A DNA stretch of 64,000 nt from Prorocentrum cordatum (lineage: Eukaryota; Sar; Dinophyceae; Prorocentrales; Prorocentraceae): the NCBI GenBank assembly GCA_963575745.1, contig CAUYUJ010001336.1, positions 167,501-231,500 on the forward strand. The letters are read 5' to 3'. The position numbers and the translations under genes are program-made. Below are positions 1-10,599 of this stretch, in pieces. The notes under the pieces were generated by a model, which did no database searches, was not told the origin of the DNA, and saw only the letters and a program-made list of their open reading frames with translations. Position 1 is the stretch's first letter; each line of letters begins with the position of its first letter.

Positions 1-1277
1 ACCGGGCGCAGCGGCAGCCCGAGACGCCAGGCAACGGCGGCCGCGCGATCCGTCGGCGCGCACTGCCGGGGCGGCGGCCGCGACAGGGAGAGTCGCGCAG
101 ACTTGGCCGTCTGTGGCCCGCGCGCGATCCCAGGAGCCAGGAGGCGCGCCAGCGGCGGCGTCTGTGGCCAAGGCGTGCAGATCGCAGGTCGCTTCGGCCT
201 CCTGGCACGTACGTCTCCAGTGTCCCGGGGGCGCAGCCGGGCTCGGGCCTCCTGCCGCGCCCGGCCGAGGGCGAGGAGGAGCGCGCGGGGTCGCGCGCGG
301 CGGTGGGAGGGGAGGGGTCCTCATCGCCAGGGCCCCCCCCTCCGCGTTGGCTCCGCCCAGGTTTGGCCTGGCGGGAGGAGCGCGTTTCCACGGTCCAGGT
401 ACCAGGGGCGCGGGCCGGCGCACCTTCGGTGGACGGGCGTTGTTCGGAGCGGGTCCGCAGCGCGGCGACGAGGCTCAGTGGCGTGCCGGGGGGGGGTGGA
501 TCGCAGGGAGCGGCGTCGCGACTGCTGCTCTGCTCGAGGGCGCAGGGAGCGATCTGGCTTTGGGCTGGTGTCCTGGCGGAGATCACTGGGGCCCGGCGGT
601 CGGGGTCGGGCCCGGGAGCGAGCTGCGGAGCCAGGTGCGAGTCCCCTGGAGCCGGGAGCGGGTACTGGAGCGCGGGGCCAGCCCATGGCAGGCCGTCAGG
701 GGGGGGGCCCAGGGTTCGAGTCGACTCGTCGATCGTTTCGGAGTTTCGCTCGACGTGGGTACCGATCCCCGCGTCGTCTCTCGCGATCCCTGCTGCTCTC
801 GCCAGTCGGGTCGACTCGAGCGCCAGGGCCTCCCGCGTCACCGCCCCGTTCAGCGCGCAGGGCCGAGCCGTGGCTTCGCCCCGCGTACGCGACGGCCGGG
901 CCATCGGGGGAACCCGCGGGCGGGACCGCGCCCGCGGCGGGGCCGGCCGAGTCGGCAACTGCAGGGGGGCCGCCGCGGTGCGCCGTCACACCCGATGGCG
1001 TCTCACTTTTGGCCACAGCTACACCATGGGCCGCGCCTGTATAGCGTGTCTGGGCTGTTGGGCGGCACCGGGGGCTGGCCACGAGCGCTGCCGAGCGGCG
1101 CGGGGGGCGGTCTTGCGTCCTGCATGGCCGCGCCGCCGCCGCCACTGCTGTCGGTGTTGGCAAAATTCTGCGGCCGAGGAGGACCTGTAGGGGAGAGAGC
1201 GGAGGGGGAACCAGGCAAGGTGGGCTCAGGGCTTACCCCCCCGCCACGGATGCGGCAATTTGCTCGTGGAAATCGCT

Positions 1278-1560
1278 GACGTCAGGCCCCGACGGACCCG
1301 ACGCCAGGAGAGGGGGGACAGGGCCAAAAGGGGGGGTCCCCCTTGCAGGACAACCGCTGACCGCGGCATTCGCTTGCTGGCCATGCATGACGTCAGGCCC
1401 CGACGGGCCCGACGCCAGCAGAGGGCCTCCAGGTAAACGGATGCCTCCATAACCTCCCTCCTCCCTGCTCTCTCCAGGTAAGCCGCGGAATGCGGCAGCA
1501 AGCGGGTGAGTGATAGGGCCGTGCTCCGCGCCAGGCCCCGACGGACCCGACGCGGGCAGA
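1278..1560 (+). repeat. Threefold short interspersed repeat
   Basis: The motif GACGTCAGGCCCCGACGG, followed by a shared tail through CCCGACGCC, occurs at 1278-1308 and 1389-1419. A third copy at 1528-1560 lacks the GACGT start. Spacing is 111 and about 139 bp. The intact copies contain the palindrome GACGTC. No function is apparent. Confidence 0.6.
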
Positions 1561-1842
1561 GGGCAGCCAGGTGCCCCTCCTCTCCCATCCCCCCCATCCT
1601 TCCCCACAGCCTCTCCCCCTCGGCCTGGCCCCCCGCGTCGGGGGCGCCGAGGCCGAGGCCCAAGACGCTGAGCGAAAACGAAGCAGGAACGGCAACCAGT
1701 TCTTCCCTCCTCCCTCTCCACCTCCACGCGAGTGGGCGTGCACTCGGGCGTGCCCTCAGCCGCAGGTGTGACTCCGTATCCAGGTGTGGGCGTGTGTTCG
1801 GCCGCGCAATAAGGCGCCGCCGCGATACCGAACCGCGCGCCT

Positions 1843-2478
1843 TCAGCTGCCACCACCGCCGGCAGCAGCGGCGGCCGCGGCAGCAGCTGAAGGTGCAGCC
1901 GGCGAAGCCGCGCCAGCCAGCGCGTTGCACCTGGCAGCGAAGGCGGCCGCGAGGCCGGCAAGGGCCGCCTCGGCCGGGGGCCCCCGGGAGGCGGCCGCGG
2001 CGGCGGCGGCGGCCGCAGCGGCGGCGGCGAGCGCACGGGGGGGCCGGCAGCCGTTGCAGGACGCCGCCGCAGGCAGGGTGCCGGCGGCGGCGGCGATAGC
2101 GCCAGCAGCAGCAGGGGCGGTCGAGGGCGGGGCAGCCGCAGCACCGCCGCCAGCGTGCCACTCGCGCGCCGGCTTCTGGTGGGGAGGCGGCAGCGGCAGC
2201 AGCGTCAGCAGCAGCAGGGGCGGCCGGGGCGCCGCCGCCGCCCGCCGCCGCACGCGCGCCGGCCTCCTGGGGGGAGGCGGCAGCGGCAAGAGCGTCAGCA
2301 GCAGCTGGGACAGCCGCGGCCAGGGCGGCCGATCCGCCGCCGCTGGCCGCCGCCTCCCGCGCGCCGGCCTCCGGGGGGGAAGGCGGCGGCGGGCCCAGGC
2401 TGGGCGGCCCGTCGCGGCGGCCAGGCGCTGGCGCCGCTGCAGGGCGGCGCCGGTGAGGCCGCCGGCACCAGGAGCCAT
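1843..2478 (-). CDS. Possible retrogene-derived reading frame (Ala/Arg/Pro-rich)
   Basis: An ATG lies about 60 bases downstream, on the minus strand, of the spliced-leader-like relic at 2539-2568. It opens a 211-codon frame starting MAPGAGGLTG. After some 30 ordinary-looking residues the product becomes repetitive Arg/Pro and Ala tracts. The only argument for a gene is the relic just upstream, because reinserted dinoflagellate mRNAs carry leader sequence before their start codon. The composition is equally well explained by GC-rich noncoding DNA, so this is a weak candidate. No domain is recognised. Confidence 0.2.
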   Translation of the reverse strand: MAPGAGGLTGAALQRRQRLAAATGRPAWARRRLPPRRPARGRRRPAAADRPPWPRLSQLLLTLLPLPPPPRRPARVRRRAAAAPRPPLLLLTLLPLPPPHQKPAREWHAGGGAAAAPPSTAPAAAGAIAAAAGTLPAAASCNGCRPPRALAAAAAAAAAAAAASRGPPAEAALAGLAAAFAARCNALAGAASPAAPSAAAAAAAAAGGGGS

Positions 2479-2538
2479 CGCAGTGGGGACCGGGCTCGGC
2501 GCGTACCTGGACCAGGGGCGTGCTCGAGCCGAGACGAT

Positions 2539-2568
2539 CTTGAGCCAGAGGCTTGAGCCAGGCTACGG
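2539..2568 (-). other. Possible tandem spliced-leader (DinoSL) relic
   Basis: On the minus strand the sequence reads CCGTAGCCTGGCTCAAG (2568-2552). This is the dinoflagellate spliced leader with only its central ATTT missing. Four bases further on TGGCTCAAG occurs again (2547-2539). Tandem partial leaders are known where a trans-spliced mRNA was reverse transcribed, reinserted and spliced again. The match and its doubling are seen directly; the origin is inferred. Confidence 0.45.
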
Positions 2569-2785
2569 ACACAAGGGTCTGAACAGGCGAGGAAGAGGGA
2601 GGGGGGAGGGGGAGACAAAGGAGAGGGAAGGAGCAGGGGCAGGAGGACGAGGGAAGAGGAGCAAGGGGAGGAAGAGGAGGTGTAGGGATACACATTCACA
2701 TACAGATGCAGAGCTATCAACGGTGCAGGCAGCCAAGCCATGGCGGGGGAGGAGGAGGGAGGAGGAGCGATGAGGAGGGAGGACA

Positions 2786-3700
2786 AGGGTGTTCACGGTT
2801 CGGTCGGTTCGGTTGCGTCGCAGTCGGTTGCGTTCGTTGGGTTCGTTTCGGTCGGTTATTGTGTCGTTGCTGCGTCGTTGCGCCCCCCTAGGCTGCTTTG
2901 GGCCTGTCGATGTTGGTCAGTTTCGGTTTCGCTGTCGGTTCGGTCGGTCTTCGGTTTTGCTGTCGTCGTGCACGGCCTTGGAGGAAGATGCAGGGGGCCT
3001 CTTCCTCTTCGGGAGCGGGGAGCGGGCCAGGGCGAATGCCACTGGCATGTACCGCGCCGTCCCCGGCATGGCCGCGGACGCGACCAGGAGGGGCGGGACT
3101 AGCGCGAGGCGGTCTTCAGCGGTCTTTCCCGACCGGGGTCATTCCGACTCCTCCGGCTCGAATCCCCGGTTGCCGATTCGAACCCATTCGATGCGGAGAT
3201 TCCGACTCGCGATTCCGAGTTCGAGTTCGCCCGAGCCGACTCTTGCCGATTCGGATTTGCCGATTCTTATCGATTCGATGGTGCAGCCGACTTTTTGCCG
3301 ATTCCTGCTGGTTGGAATCTCGCGCTGATCCGATTCGATGTACCCCGATGCTGGGGCCGCCTGCCGGAGCGTCCACGGGGTGGGCCAGGACTGCAGCTGG
3401 TGCGGGCGGGGTTTGGCGTAATGTTGCACGTGCAGTCGTCGTGCTACCATCTGGGCAACGCCAGGAGCGGCGGGGCTTTTCCGGCCACGGCGAGCTTCGG
3501 CCACGAAGAGGTGCCCCGACTTGGATCTAGGGAGCGGCCCGAGAACCACAGCCCCCTCGTGCGCCCAGGTAGACCCTGTGTCGTCGCCTTGACTGCACGC
3601 GCAGCGCTGGCAGACTGCGGTCAGGAACGTTTGCCCAGCGCGTCGCGCCACACGGCTGTGGCCAGCCAAGGTCTGGCGTAACTCTAGTCAAGCGGCATTT
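2786..3700. other. Noncoding: TCGGT-rich and GATTCG-rich tracts
   Basis: From 2786 to about 2970 the plus strand is built from variants of the pentamer TCGGT. From about 3130 to 3345 it is dense in GATTCG and CGATTCG, including GATCCGATTCGAT near 3327, which recurs near 61366 and 62448. I see no gene. Confidence 0.5.
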
Positions 3701-4871
3701 GGAGTTTTCCTAAGCCTCCTGTCACACCCGACAGAGTGGCACGCTCATCGGCTTGCAGAGCATAGCGTGTCGCTGGGGCCGCCGCCGCGACACGCTAAGC
3801 AGAATGTCCTGACCGCAGCAGGACGAATGATGTTCTGGTTGAGGTGCGAACCGCGATGAGCGGTAGTCAAAAGAGCGCCAGCGCCGCTAAGCGCGTGGAG
3901 CTCGTATTGGTTGTTCGCAGCTGCTGCGGATGTGACGATGTGTTCATGGTGAGAGCGATATGTGCGTGAGAGGGCTGATGTGCCTGCGCGAGACAGCGTG
4001 CCCACCGTGGCAAGCTGTCAATCAATTTCAACCCATTTTCCATTACAGAATATTCGTGCGGGCGGGCTCTGGGGCCTTGGATACGATTTCCGCCCGTCCC
4101 CCGCTTGAGTTGGATATCTTGAGTACACGAGCGGGATAAATGCCAGATCCGTGTGACAACCTCGGATTGGAATTATATCGATACACGAGCACATCCAGGA
4201 CGACCAAGTTAGGTCCGCGCGGATTGGAATCAGACCCATCCCAACATTTATCGGAGCCCATGGTTGGAGCCGCGCATCTTAACATCAGATCCACTTCAGA
4301 TCCCACTCATACATTCCACTGCCACTATTGACGGCCCAATCGAGATTTGGCCTGCGCTGGGACGGTATCCTCCTCAGGTTTCTGGAGACTTCCCGAGACC
4401 TCTGGGGGCCTCGTCCTCCTCCGTCCCCACCCCTCCCCCCCCTCATCCGATGTCGCATTGCCTCGAGACGTCGGCCCCCGGGATCTCGGCTTCTCATTCC
4501 CTGCTGTCTCTTGACGTCCCCAGGGCGGGGACTACCCCGTTCGGCTCCGCCGGCAGCGCGCAGCCCGTGCCGTCCTTCGTTGCGCCGCCTGCGCCTTATC
4601 GAGGGGCCTCGGTGGACAACAACACGTTGGCGCAACACGCGGTCTGCGGATCATCGAGCAGAACGAAAGCGCAAGCGAGCCGAAGCAGGTACAGGCGCCA
4701 GTCGGGCTATGGGCGGGACGCGCCAGAAGCGAATCGGGGCATGGCGGAACACAGGCAGAGAAGAGAGGAGGAGAAGACATAGCCGCTCAGATCGTGCAGG
4801 CCGTCGCGGGCGGGCGGACAGAACAAAGAACCATGCCCGCCGCGTTTGTGCTGCGGCGCCCGCAGCCTTGG
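3701..4871. other. No gene recognised
   Basis: Mixed-composition DNA. Short frames on both strands have no recognisable domain and no conserved start context. Nothing further can be supported. Confidence 0.4.
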
Positions 4872-4990
4872 CATCGCTCGGACGTTTGCATTTTTCCTTC
4901 GGCGAGGACCATCGAGGAGCATCCTTGATCATTTGGCGAAAAAGCCACGCACGAAACCGAAAAAAACAGGGAATGGACGTCCGAGCGATG
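4872..4990. mobile_element. Small inverted-repeat element (MITE-like), copy 1
   Basis: A 119-bp segment starts CATCGCTCGGACGT and ends with its exact reverse complement, ACGTCCGAGCGATG. Its interior matches copy 2 closely. GGC lies on both sides if the repeat is counted from ATCGC, so a 3-bp target duplication is possible. It encodes nothing, as expected of a non-autonomous DNA transposon. Confidence 0.7.
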
Positions 4991-5152
4991 GCGAGCAGCG
5001 CGGGCTGGCCAGGGGTGGAGGCCTCGATCCCCCAACCGCTCACTGATCCGCCGGCGGGGTCGCCGTCGGGGGCCTGCTCGCCGATCTATCGGCGACGCAT
5101 CGCCGATCCCAGCTCGGCGTTTCCCCGCCTGACCTGGCCCCCTCCTACTTGG

Positions 5153-5273
5153 CATCGCTCGGACGTGCGCACTTCTCCTTCGGCGAGGACCATCGAGGAG
5201 CATCCTTGATCATCTGGGGGAAAAACCACGCACGAAACCGAACAAACAAGAGGGGAAGGACGTCCGAGCGATG
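5153..5273. mobile_element. Small inverted-repeat element (MITE-like), copy 2
   Basis: This 121-bp copy has the same perfect 14-bp terminal inverted repeat (CATCGCTCGGACGT) as the copy at 4872, an alignable interior with scattered substitutions and small length changes, and GGC on both sides. It lies 281 bp from copy 1 in the same orientation. Two insertions or a local duplication are both possible, since the bases just left of each copy are also alike. Confidence 0.7.
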
Positions 5274-6134
5274 GCCAGCCTAACTTGACCCCCCCCCCCA
5301 CGGAGAGTTCTTTTTACCCTCTGGGCCACAACGCGCGTTGCGCCCCCTCCCCTCCCTCCCCCCAATCCCCCCCCGATAACGTAACGCTCCCCCCTCAGTG
5401 CGTCCCCGGCACTGCCGCAGTGCGTTCGGCACCACCGTTTGGGGGGGGGGGAGGGGGGAGGGTCGTTACGTTACGCCCGCGCCCCGCCCCCCTTCCCCTC
5501 CACCCCAGAACGACCGTCATCGCCGCGAATGTTAGAGGAGCGCTGTGCTGGGGTGGAGGGAATCAGAGCGTGAATTACCTACCCCGCTTTCGCTTCCAGG
5601 CAAAACCAAGCCATACCACGCGCCTCCTCGTCAAGCGGCCTGACCAGTACAGGCTGCAATTTGGCATCGCTTGGTATCTCTTGGAAGCGAGGGTGGTCAA
5701 AAGCGAGGTAGGTTTGTTTTCCCCCTAGGGAAGCAGGTGCCACTGGCTCATCCCGCCGGAGAGCCTGGCGATCCGCATGGGCCGGGAGGCGGGCTCCTTC
5801 CTCACGAGGCGCGGGGGCCCGCGTTGCCCACCGCGCGCACCGCGCCCCGGGGCTCACCGTTCTCTGTCCTCCGTCGTCTTTCCTCCTCCTCCGCCTTGTC
5901 CTCCTCAGGTCCTCCGCCTTGTCCTCCCTGACCAGGCTATCGGCCTGGCCCACCCAGGAGTCAGGACTTCCGTCGACGGCGGTGCCAGCAGGTCCAAGGT
6001 CTCGGGGGATCGCGGCTGTCCACGGTAGATATTTGTCTGAGCCCAGACAGTTTCATATGGTTCCCGAGGTGTGCTAGTTATCTGATGCCTCCTAGCTGCC
6101 TCGTGCCCCTTCTCCTCCTGCCTCTCACCCTCGT
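5274..6134. other. No gene recognised; poly-C/poly-G rich
   Basis: Several C or G runs of about ten bases occur between 5290 and 5470. The open frames that remain do not resemble protein families I know. Confidence 0.4.
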
Positions 6135-6155
6135 CCGTAGCCATTTCGAATCACA
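6135..6155 (+). other. Weak spliced-leader-like match
   Basis: CCGTAGCCATTT (6135-6146) equals the first twelve bases of the dinoflagellate spliced leader. The following bases agree only in part. It lies just upstream of the coding-like tract beginning near 6165. It may be a decayed leader relic or chance. Confidence 0.25.
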
Positions 6156-6164
6156 CCCCCGCGT

Positions 6165-7590
6165 ATGAGTAAGCCCCATCGCTACGCGTCACCCTCACGT
6201 TCATGTCGCAGCCGTGTTCAAAGCCATGGCCAGTGGCAGTGCGCTACATATTCTGTGCGACAGCGTGTTTTCGAACCTCCAGTTTCTGGTTATCGTTGCG
6301 AGACGAGTGTTCCAGGCGACGTATTCTGCCATGTCGAAACGCGGCTTCCCGTCCATCGCCAAAGCTGTACGACACTGCGTAGGCGAGCAGTTCGCTCACC
6401 AGTTGCTCATTTCGCACGCGGTAAGGCTCTGCAGAAAACGCGTTACGCTGGGTTCTCATCGGGTTGGCCGTGGAACGTGTTTGTGCACCCGCGGGCACAC
6501 AATTCGGCCACTTCCTTGACGTCATCAGTTGAAGCAGGCTTGCGCTTTCGCATTTTCATTTTGGAGTCACAGCTTCACAGGTCGGGAGTTACCATGACCC
6601 ACCAAGCGCAGGAAGAAGGACAGCCTCACCGACCTGCGCACCACCACTGCTGCAGTCAAGCTCGCCAACGTGACAATTGAGGCCCTCCTGGCTGTCCGCG
6701 AGTGGTCGCCAACGAGTTTGCAGGCCCCGCGATGCTGAACAACTGCGCCATGCCGACATCGAGAATGCGGTCACGGTGAAGATCGCGGAGGCGGACACAT
6801 GCGGACACGAACACCAACGAAAACATCATCGGGCGGTTGGAGGTGCAGCAGTGGATGTGTCCAGGCGAACGCGTTGGTGATGATGTCCAGGCGACGCAAG
6901 CACGTCAACGACATGGTCTGCGTCTCATCGCCGTTGTGCACAGACGATGCCGCGAATATTGGCATGTTGCCGTTTCGCCGGACCCCGCTATGGTTGAGGC
7001 CGCGCGGGTCTTGATCGCGAAGACCGATGAGTTCGAGACGACCGCAGTCAGAGCCCAGTCGAATTTTAACAACGAGACGCGTTTGGAGAAGCGGAGGAGG
7101 CGCCTAACGAGACGTCGCAGGCAACATCGCGAACTACCCGACACCAGCCCGAAATCCCCCTTCTTGGTGCCAAAAAGAAAGAGCATGGTTATTTCGACAT
7201 TCTCCTGGCGGTCACCAGAGCGAACCATCATGGCCTGCAGGAGGTCAAAGCTATTCTCGAAGACTGTGCTGTATGCAATGCCGCCGGCGACCACCAGGAT
7301 GCGCACAAGGACATACAACGCAATATTGTCACGGGACGACGACGACACTCACTATGCAATTCCAGAACATCATGCAGTTCATAATCAATGACCCCGACGC
7401 CACTCTCCAGCAGAACCAGGCGATGCTTACCTTGGACGCGACCATGCCCATGAAGCACAAGGTTGCGTTCTCGCTGGCACTCGATGACTGCAGTTTCTGC
7501 GGACCCTGCGATGCAAACAGAGCTTGGCGCCGACGCCGCGCTGAACAAGAAGTGCGCGCAGCAGAACACGGACTGATCGCGCCGCGAGGC
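6165..7590 (+). pseudogene. Coding-like remnant, family unknown
   Basis: Several short plus-strand frames have balanced amino-acid composition and helix-like character, but no frame stays open for more than about 185 codons and the apparent signal jumps between frames. Examples are a frame at 6214-6519, one at 6837-7391, and a segment near 7350-7580 containing the pair SFCGPCD. The pattern fits a decayed gene, or exons separated by introns. I do not recognise the family, and the CT array at 7600 ends the signal. Confidence 0.25.
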
Positions 7591-7596
7591 TCTTTC

Positions 7597-7777
7597 TTGT
7601 CGTGTCTCTCTCTCTCTCTCTTGTTTCTCTTTCTCTCTCTCTCTCTTTCTCATTGTCTCTCTCTCTCTCTCTCTTGTTTCTCTTTCTCTCTCTCTCTCTT
7701 TCTCATTTTCTCTCTCTCTCTATCTTTCTCTTTTTTTTTTTCTCTCTCTCTCTCTCTCTTTCTTATGTTTCTTTATT

Positions 7778-7809
<32 letters not shown>

Positions 7810-7871
7810 CCGCGCTCTCTCTCTCTCTCTTGTTTGTTTCCTCTCTCTCAATGTGTATATATATATATATG
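7597..7871 (+). repeat. CT/CTTT microsatellite ending in (TA)n
   Basis: The plus strand is an almost uninterrupted pyrimidine tract of CTCTCT with TTTC interruptions. It ends in a short alternating TA run (about 7856-7871). The Ser/Leu/Phe open frames across it are artefacts of the repeat. Confidence 0.9.
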
Positions 7872-7894
7872 CCGGCGGAACAGGAGCGAGGCTG

Positions 7895-8190
7895 CCAGGA
7901 GTGGACCTGCGCTCTCCATGGGGGCTCCGGGGCTCACCTTTCCGAGGCCGCCAGGAGTGGACCTGCGCCCCCCATGGGGGCTCCAGTGCTCACTTTCCTT
8001 GTGTTTTTAAACGGTTTCGGCGTTTCAGGGCTTCCGAAGCGCCAACGTTCCAGGGCCTCCGAGGCGCCAGCGACGGTTCCAGGGGGCTCCGGGGCTCACT
8101 TTCCTTGTGTTTTTACAGGGTTTCGGCTTTTCCGGGCCTCCGAGGCGCCAGCGTTCCAGGGCCTCCGAGGCGCCAGCGACGGTTCCAGGG
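7895..8190 (+). repeat. Nested tandem duplications
   Basis: A unit containing AGTGGACCTGCGC is repeated at about 7899 and 7954. A unit of roughly 105 bp then follows twice (about 7983-8085 and 8090-8190). Both copies contain CTCACTTTCCTTGTG and two GAGGCGCCAGCG motifs. No coding function is seen. Confidence 0.75.
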
Positions 8191-8196
8191 CCTTTC

Positions 8197-8232
8197 CCAG
8201 ATCTCGGAACGCCTGCCGGGAACATAATTTCT
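8197..8232. repeat. GGGAACAT hairpin-family copy
   Basis: The sequence around GCCTGCCGGGAACATAATTTC matches the 3' half of a small palindrome family, with a weak 5' arm. Better copies lie at 9731 and 57324. Confidence 0.4.
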
Positions 8233-8880
8233 TTGCTTGCGTTCGAGTGTTCTTTTGTTCTTCGCCACCCTGCCTCTTCGACGTTCTTCCCATGTCCTCC
8301 TCCTGCTGCGGCTGCTCAACATGCTACTCCTGCACCTCCCCCTGTCCTTCTTCTACCTCCTCCTGCTCCCCTTGAACCTCCCTTCCTCCCGCTCCCCTTG
8401 TTCTCCTCCTCACCCTCATTCCCTTCCGCCTACTCTTTATGTCCTGCTCGTCCTGCTCCCCCTCCTCTTCCTGCCGCTCACCTTGTCCTGCGTGTCTGTT
8501 TTCCTCGTCCTTCTCATCCTCCCGCTCCTCCCCCTCCACAATTACTCAATATGAATACTACTCTCCCTCTTCCCCTGATGTTGGGAGTATTCGCCCCCCC
8601 CCCCGCGTGCTGTTTTTTTACACGCAGGATTCCCGGGAGTTGGGTTTTCGCTTGCATTTTTTCCAAAATGCTGCTCTCGCTGAGGCGCCGGCTTCATTTT
8701 CGGGCCCCGCTCGTTCCGAAACGTGCTCCCGCTGCAGCGTGGGTCTCATTTTCGAATCGGCGTTTTGCCTCCGTCGTCCAGGATGGCGTTTTCGCCCCAG
8801 CGCGGGCCTCTTTCTTGAGCGCCCGTCCGCCCGCCGCCGCCGCGCCGCGCCCCGCTTCGCCCACCGCCACTTCCACCTAC
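8225..8880. other. Pyrimidine-rich then mixed noncoding DNA
   Basis: From about 8240 to 8560 the plus strand is CTCC/TCCTG-rich. From 8560 to 8880 composition is mixed, with homopolymer C and T runs. Open frames are compositional. No gene is supported. Confidence 0.5.
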
Positions 8881-8996
8881 CAACGCACGCACGCACGCAC
8901 GCACGCGCACCGCCACCACCACCCCACTACCCCACCCACCACCACCACGCTACACCGCGTCACACCACATCACACGCGCGCGCACACAGACACACA

Positions 8997-9060
<64 letters not shown>

Positions 9061-9370
9061 CACACACGCACACACACACACACACACACACCACCACCAC
9101 CACCACACACCACCGCCATCACGCACGCACGCACCTGGCCCACCACCAAGACGCCACACCACGTCACACCACGGCACACGCGCACACACACACACACACA
9201 CACACCACCACCACCACCACCACCACCACCACCACCACCACCACCACCACCACCACCACCACCACCACACCACAAACCACAACCACAAACAACCACAACC
9301 AACCATAACCACAACCACGCACACACGCACGCACGCACGCGCACCACCACCCACTACGCACGCGCGCGCG
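8880..9370 (+). repeat. ACGC, CA and CAC arrays
   Basis: Successive arrays of (ACGC)n, (CA)n and (CAC)n make up this stretch, the purest being ACGC near 8998-9046 and CAC near 9203-9266. Such mixed arrays can adopt Z-DNA-like structure. The His/Thr-rich frames on the plus strand and the Val/Trp/Gly-rich frames on the minus strand are artefacts. Confidence 0.9.
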
Positions 9371-9479
9371 GAGCCACAGGTCCGCTAGGACACGCGTCCG
9401 CGGATAGAGAAAATCAGCGCCATGGTAAGGGATGGGAGGGAGGGGTCGGACGTCAGATATGACGCGAGCGCACATAGCT

Positions 9480-9600
9480 TGTCTTCCTCCTCCTCCTCCT
9501 CCTCCTTCTCCTCCTCCTCCTTCTCGAGATTCCTCCTCCTGCTCTAGCCCTCCTCCTTCCTGTCCTCCTCCTCCTTCTCGGGCCCCTCCTCCTGCTGTCG
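9480..9600 (+). repeat. TCC trinucleotide array
   Basis: Degenerate (TCC)n with CTTC interruptions, continuing more weakly to about 9930. Confidence 0.8.
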
Positions 9601-9605
9601 CGAAA

Positions 9606-9643
9606 TATGTTCTCGGGAAGCTTCCAGGGAATGTAATTCCGCG
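9606..9643. repeat. GGGAACAT hairpin-family copy
   Basis: An imperfect palindrome around TTCTCGGGAAGCTTCC, with partner arms TGTTC and GAATG. It belongs to the short hairpin family seen more clearly at 9731 and 57324. Confidence 0.5.
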
Positions 9644-9730
9644 TGCCTCCTTTTCTCCACCTCGCCGATATGATCCTCCTTCTCGTTCCCCTCCTCTTCT
9701 TTCTCGGGCCCCTCCCCCTCCTATCGCGCA

Positions 9731-9764
9731 TGATGTTCCCAGGAAGATGCCTGGGAACATGAGT
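9731..9764. repeat. GGGAACAT hairpin-family copy
   Basis: ATGTTCCCAGG and CCTGGGAACAT are exact inverted repeats separated by a few bases (AAGATG), giving an 11-bp stem. This is one of the cleanest copies of a family also present at 57177, 57324, 57866, 57946 and 58354. Confidence 0.7.
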
Positions 9765-9929
9765 CCCATCCCCTTGCTCAAGCGCCTGATCCCTCCAGGG
9801 CGGCCCTTCCCCCTTCCCCTCCTTCTTCTGATCCTCCTCCTCTGGCTGCTCTTCCTCCTATTCCTGTTCCTCTCCCTCTTCTTCCTCCGCCTCCTCCTGC
9901 TTCCCCTCGACTTCTCCCTCTCTCCCCCT

Positions 9930-10190
9930 TGCTTCTGCCGCGTGTCCTTCCTCGTCACTCCGCGGGTCGCGGGGCCGAAGAGTCTCGGAAGCCGATGGGT
10001 CGCGGGGCCGCGATTGAGGATCTTCGACCCTAGAGGTCGGGGGCGTCCAGGGACCGAAGGATTCGGAGGATTCCTGGGGCCGGCTTCAAGGGTCGCGGGG
10101 CCTACGGTCCCCAGTGGTATCCGGACCGGGGGGGGCGCCTGGATCGGGGGGCGCCCGGACCAGGGGAGGGGGGGGGGAGGAGGAAGGGCA
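9930..10190. other. Noncoding, GC-rich
   Basis: Short repeats of GTCGCGGGGCC with small variations are present (about 9965, 9998, 10091). No gene is visible. Confidence 0.4.
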
Positions 10191-10465
10191 GAGGATATTG
10201 AGGAGGAGGAGGAGGAGGAGGAGGAGGAGGAGGAGGAGGGGGGGGGAGGAAAGGAGGAGAGGGAAGAGGAGGAGGGGAAGAAAGTGTAGGAGGAGCAGAA
10301 GCACATGAGGAAGGAGGAGGAGGTGGTGGAGGAGAAGGAAGGGAACTAAGGAAACGGAGGAAAGAGACAGGCGAGGAAGGGGAGGGGGAAGAGCACGAAG
10401 TCGGGGGAAGAAGAGAAGAAGGAAAAGGAAAACGAGGAGGAGGAGGAGGAGGAGGAGGGGAAAGG
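10190..10465 (+). repeat. GGA trinucleotide array
   Basis: Degenerate (GGA)n, purest at about 10198-10240 and 10436-10456. Poly-Glu/Arg frames on the plus strand and Pro/Ser/Leu frames on the minus strand follow from the repeat. Confidence 0.85.
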
Positions 10466-10546
10466 CGGACAGATATGTATATTATATGTATACACATAAG
10501 AAAAGGCCTGCCTTGATACTTCTGCCAGGGCCTTGCCGCGATCTCG

Positions 10547-10589
10547 GCTAGAAGCAAAGCGCGCGCGAAACGCGCGCGATGGTTCTAGT
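10547..10589. repeat. GCGC hairpin of the TAGAACC/GGTTCTA family
   Basis: An inner stem CGCGCGCG-AAA-CGCGCGCG is enclosed by outer arms CTAGAAGC and GGTTCTAG. The same design recurs at 58512, and in eroded form at 32175. No flanking gene suggests a terminator role. Confidence 0.7.
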
Positions 10590-10599
10590 GCATACATAT

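Larger units (their letters stand above)
1..2780. other. GC-extreme low-complexity DNA
   Basis: This stretch is dominated by G and C with long GGC/GCC runs, so stop codons are rare and several overlapping frames on both strands stay open for hundreds of codons. Their translations are Arg/Ala/Gly/Pro-rich without recognisable domains, which points to composition rather than genes. A 90-bp unit beginning GCGCGCCGG is repeated at about 2164, 2254 and, shortened, 2359. Nothing else is supported apart from the repeats and spliced-leader relic listed separately. Confidence 0.6.

Noticed and set aside
103-1279. Three overlapping plus-strand open frames of 295-388 codons
   Set aside because: Extreme GC keeps all frames open. 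Products are Arg/Gly/Ala/Pro-rich with no domain, and open frames also occur on the other strand.
1226-2695. A 489-codon minus-strand frame
   Set aside because: Pro/Ala/Arg low complexity from GGC/GCC runs. Only the part after the spliced-leader-like relic was kept, as a weak candidate.
3145-3165. GGCTCGAATCCCCGG resembling a tRNA T-arm
   Set aside because: No acceptor, D or anticodon stems can be formed around it.
7602-9462. Long Ser/Leu-, His/Thr- and Pro-rich frames
   Set aside because: They are translations of CT, CAC and TCC arrays.
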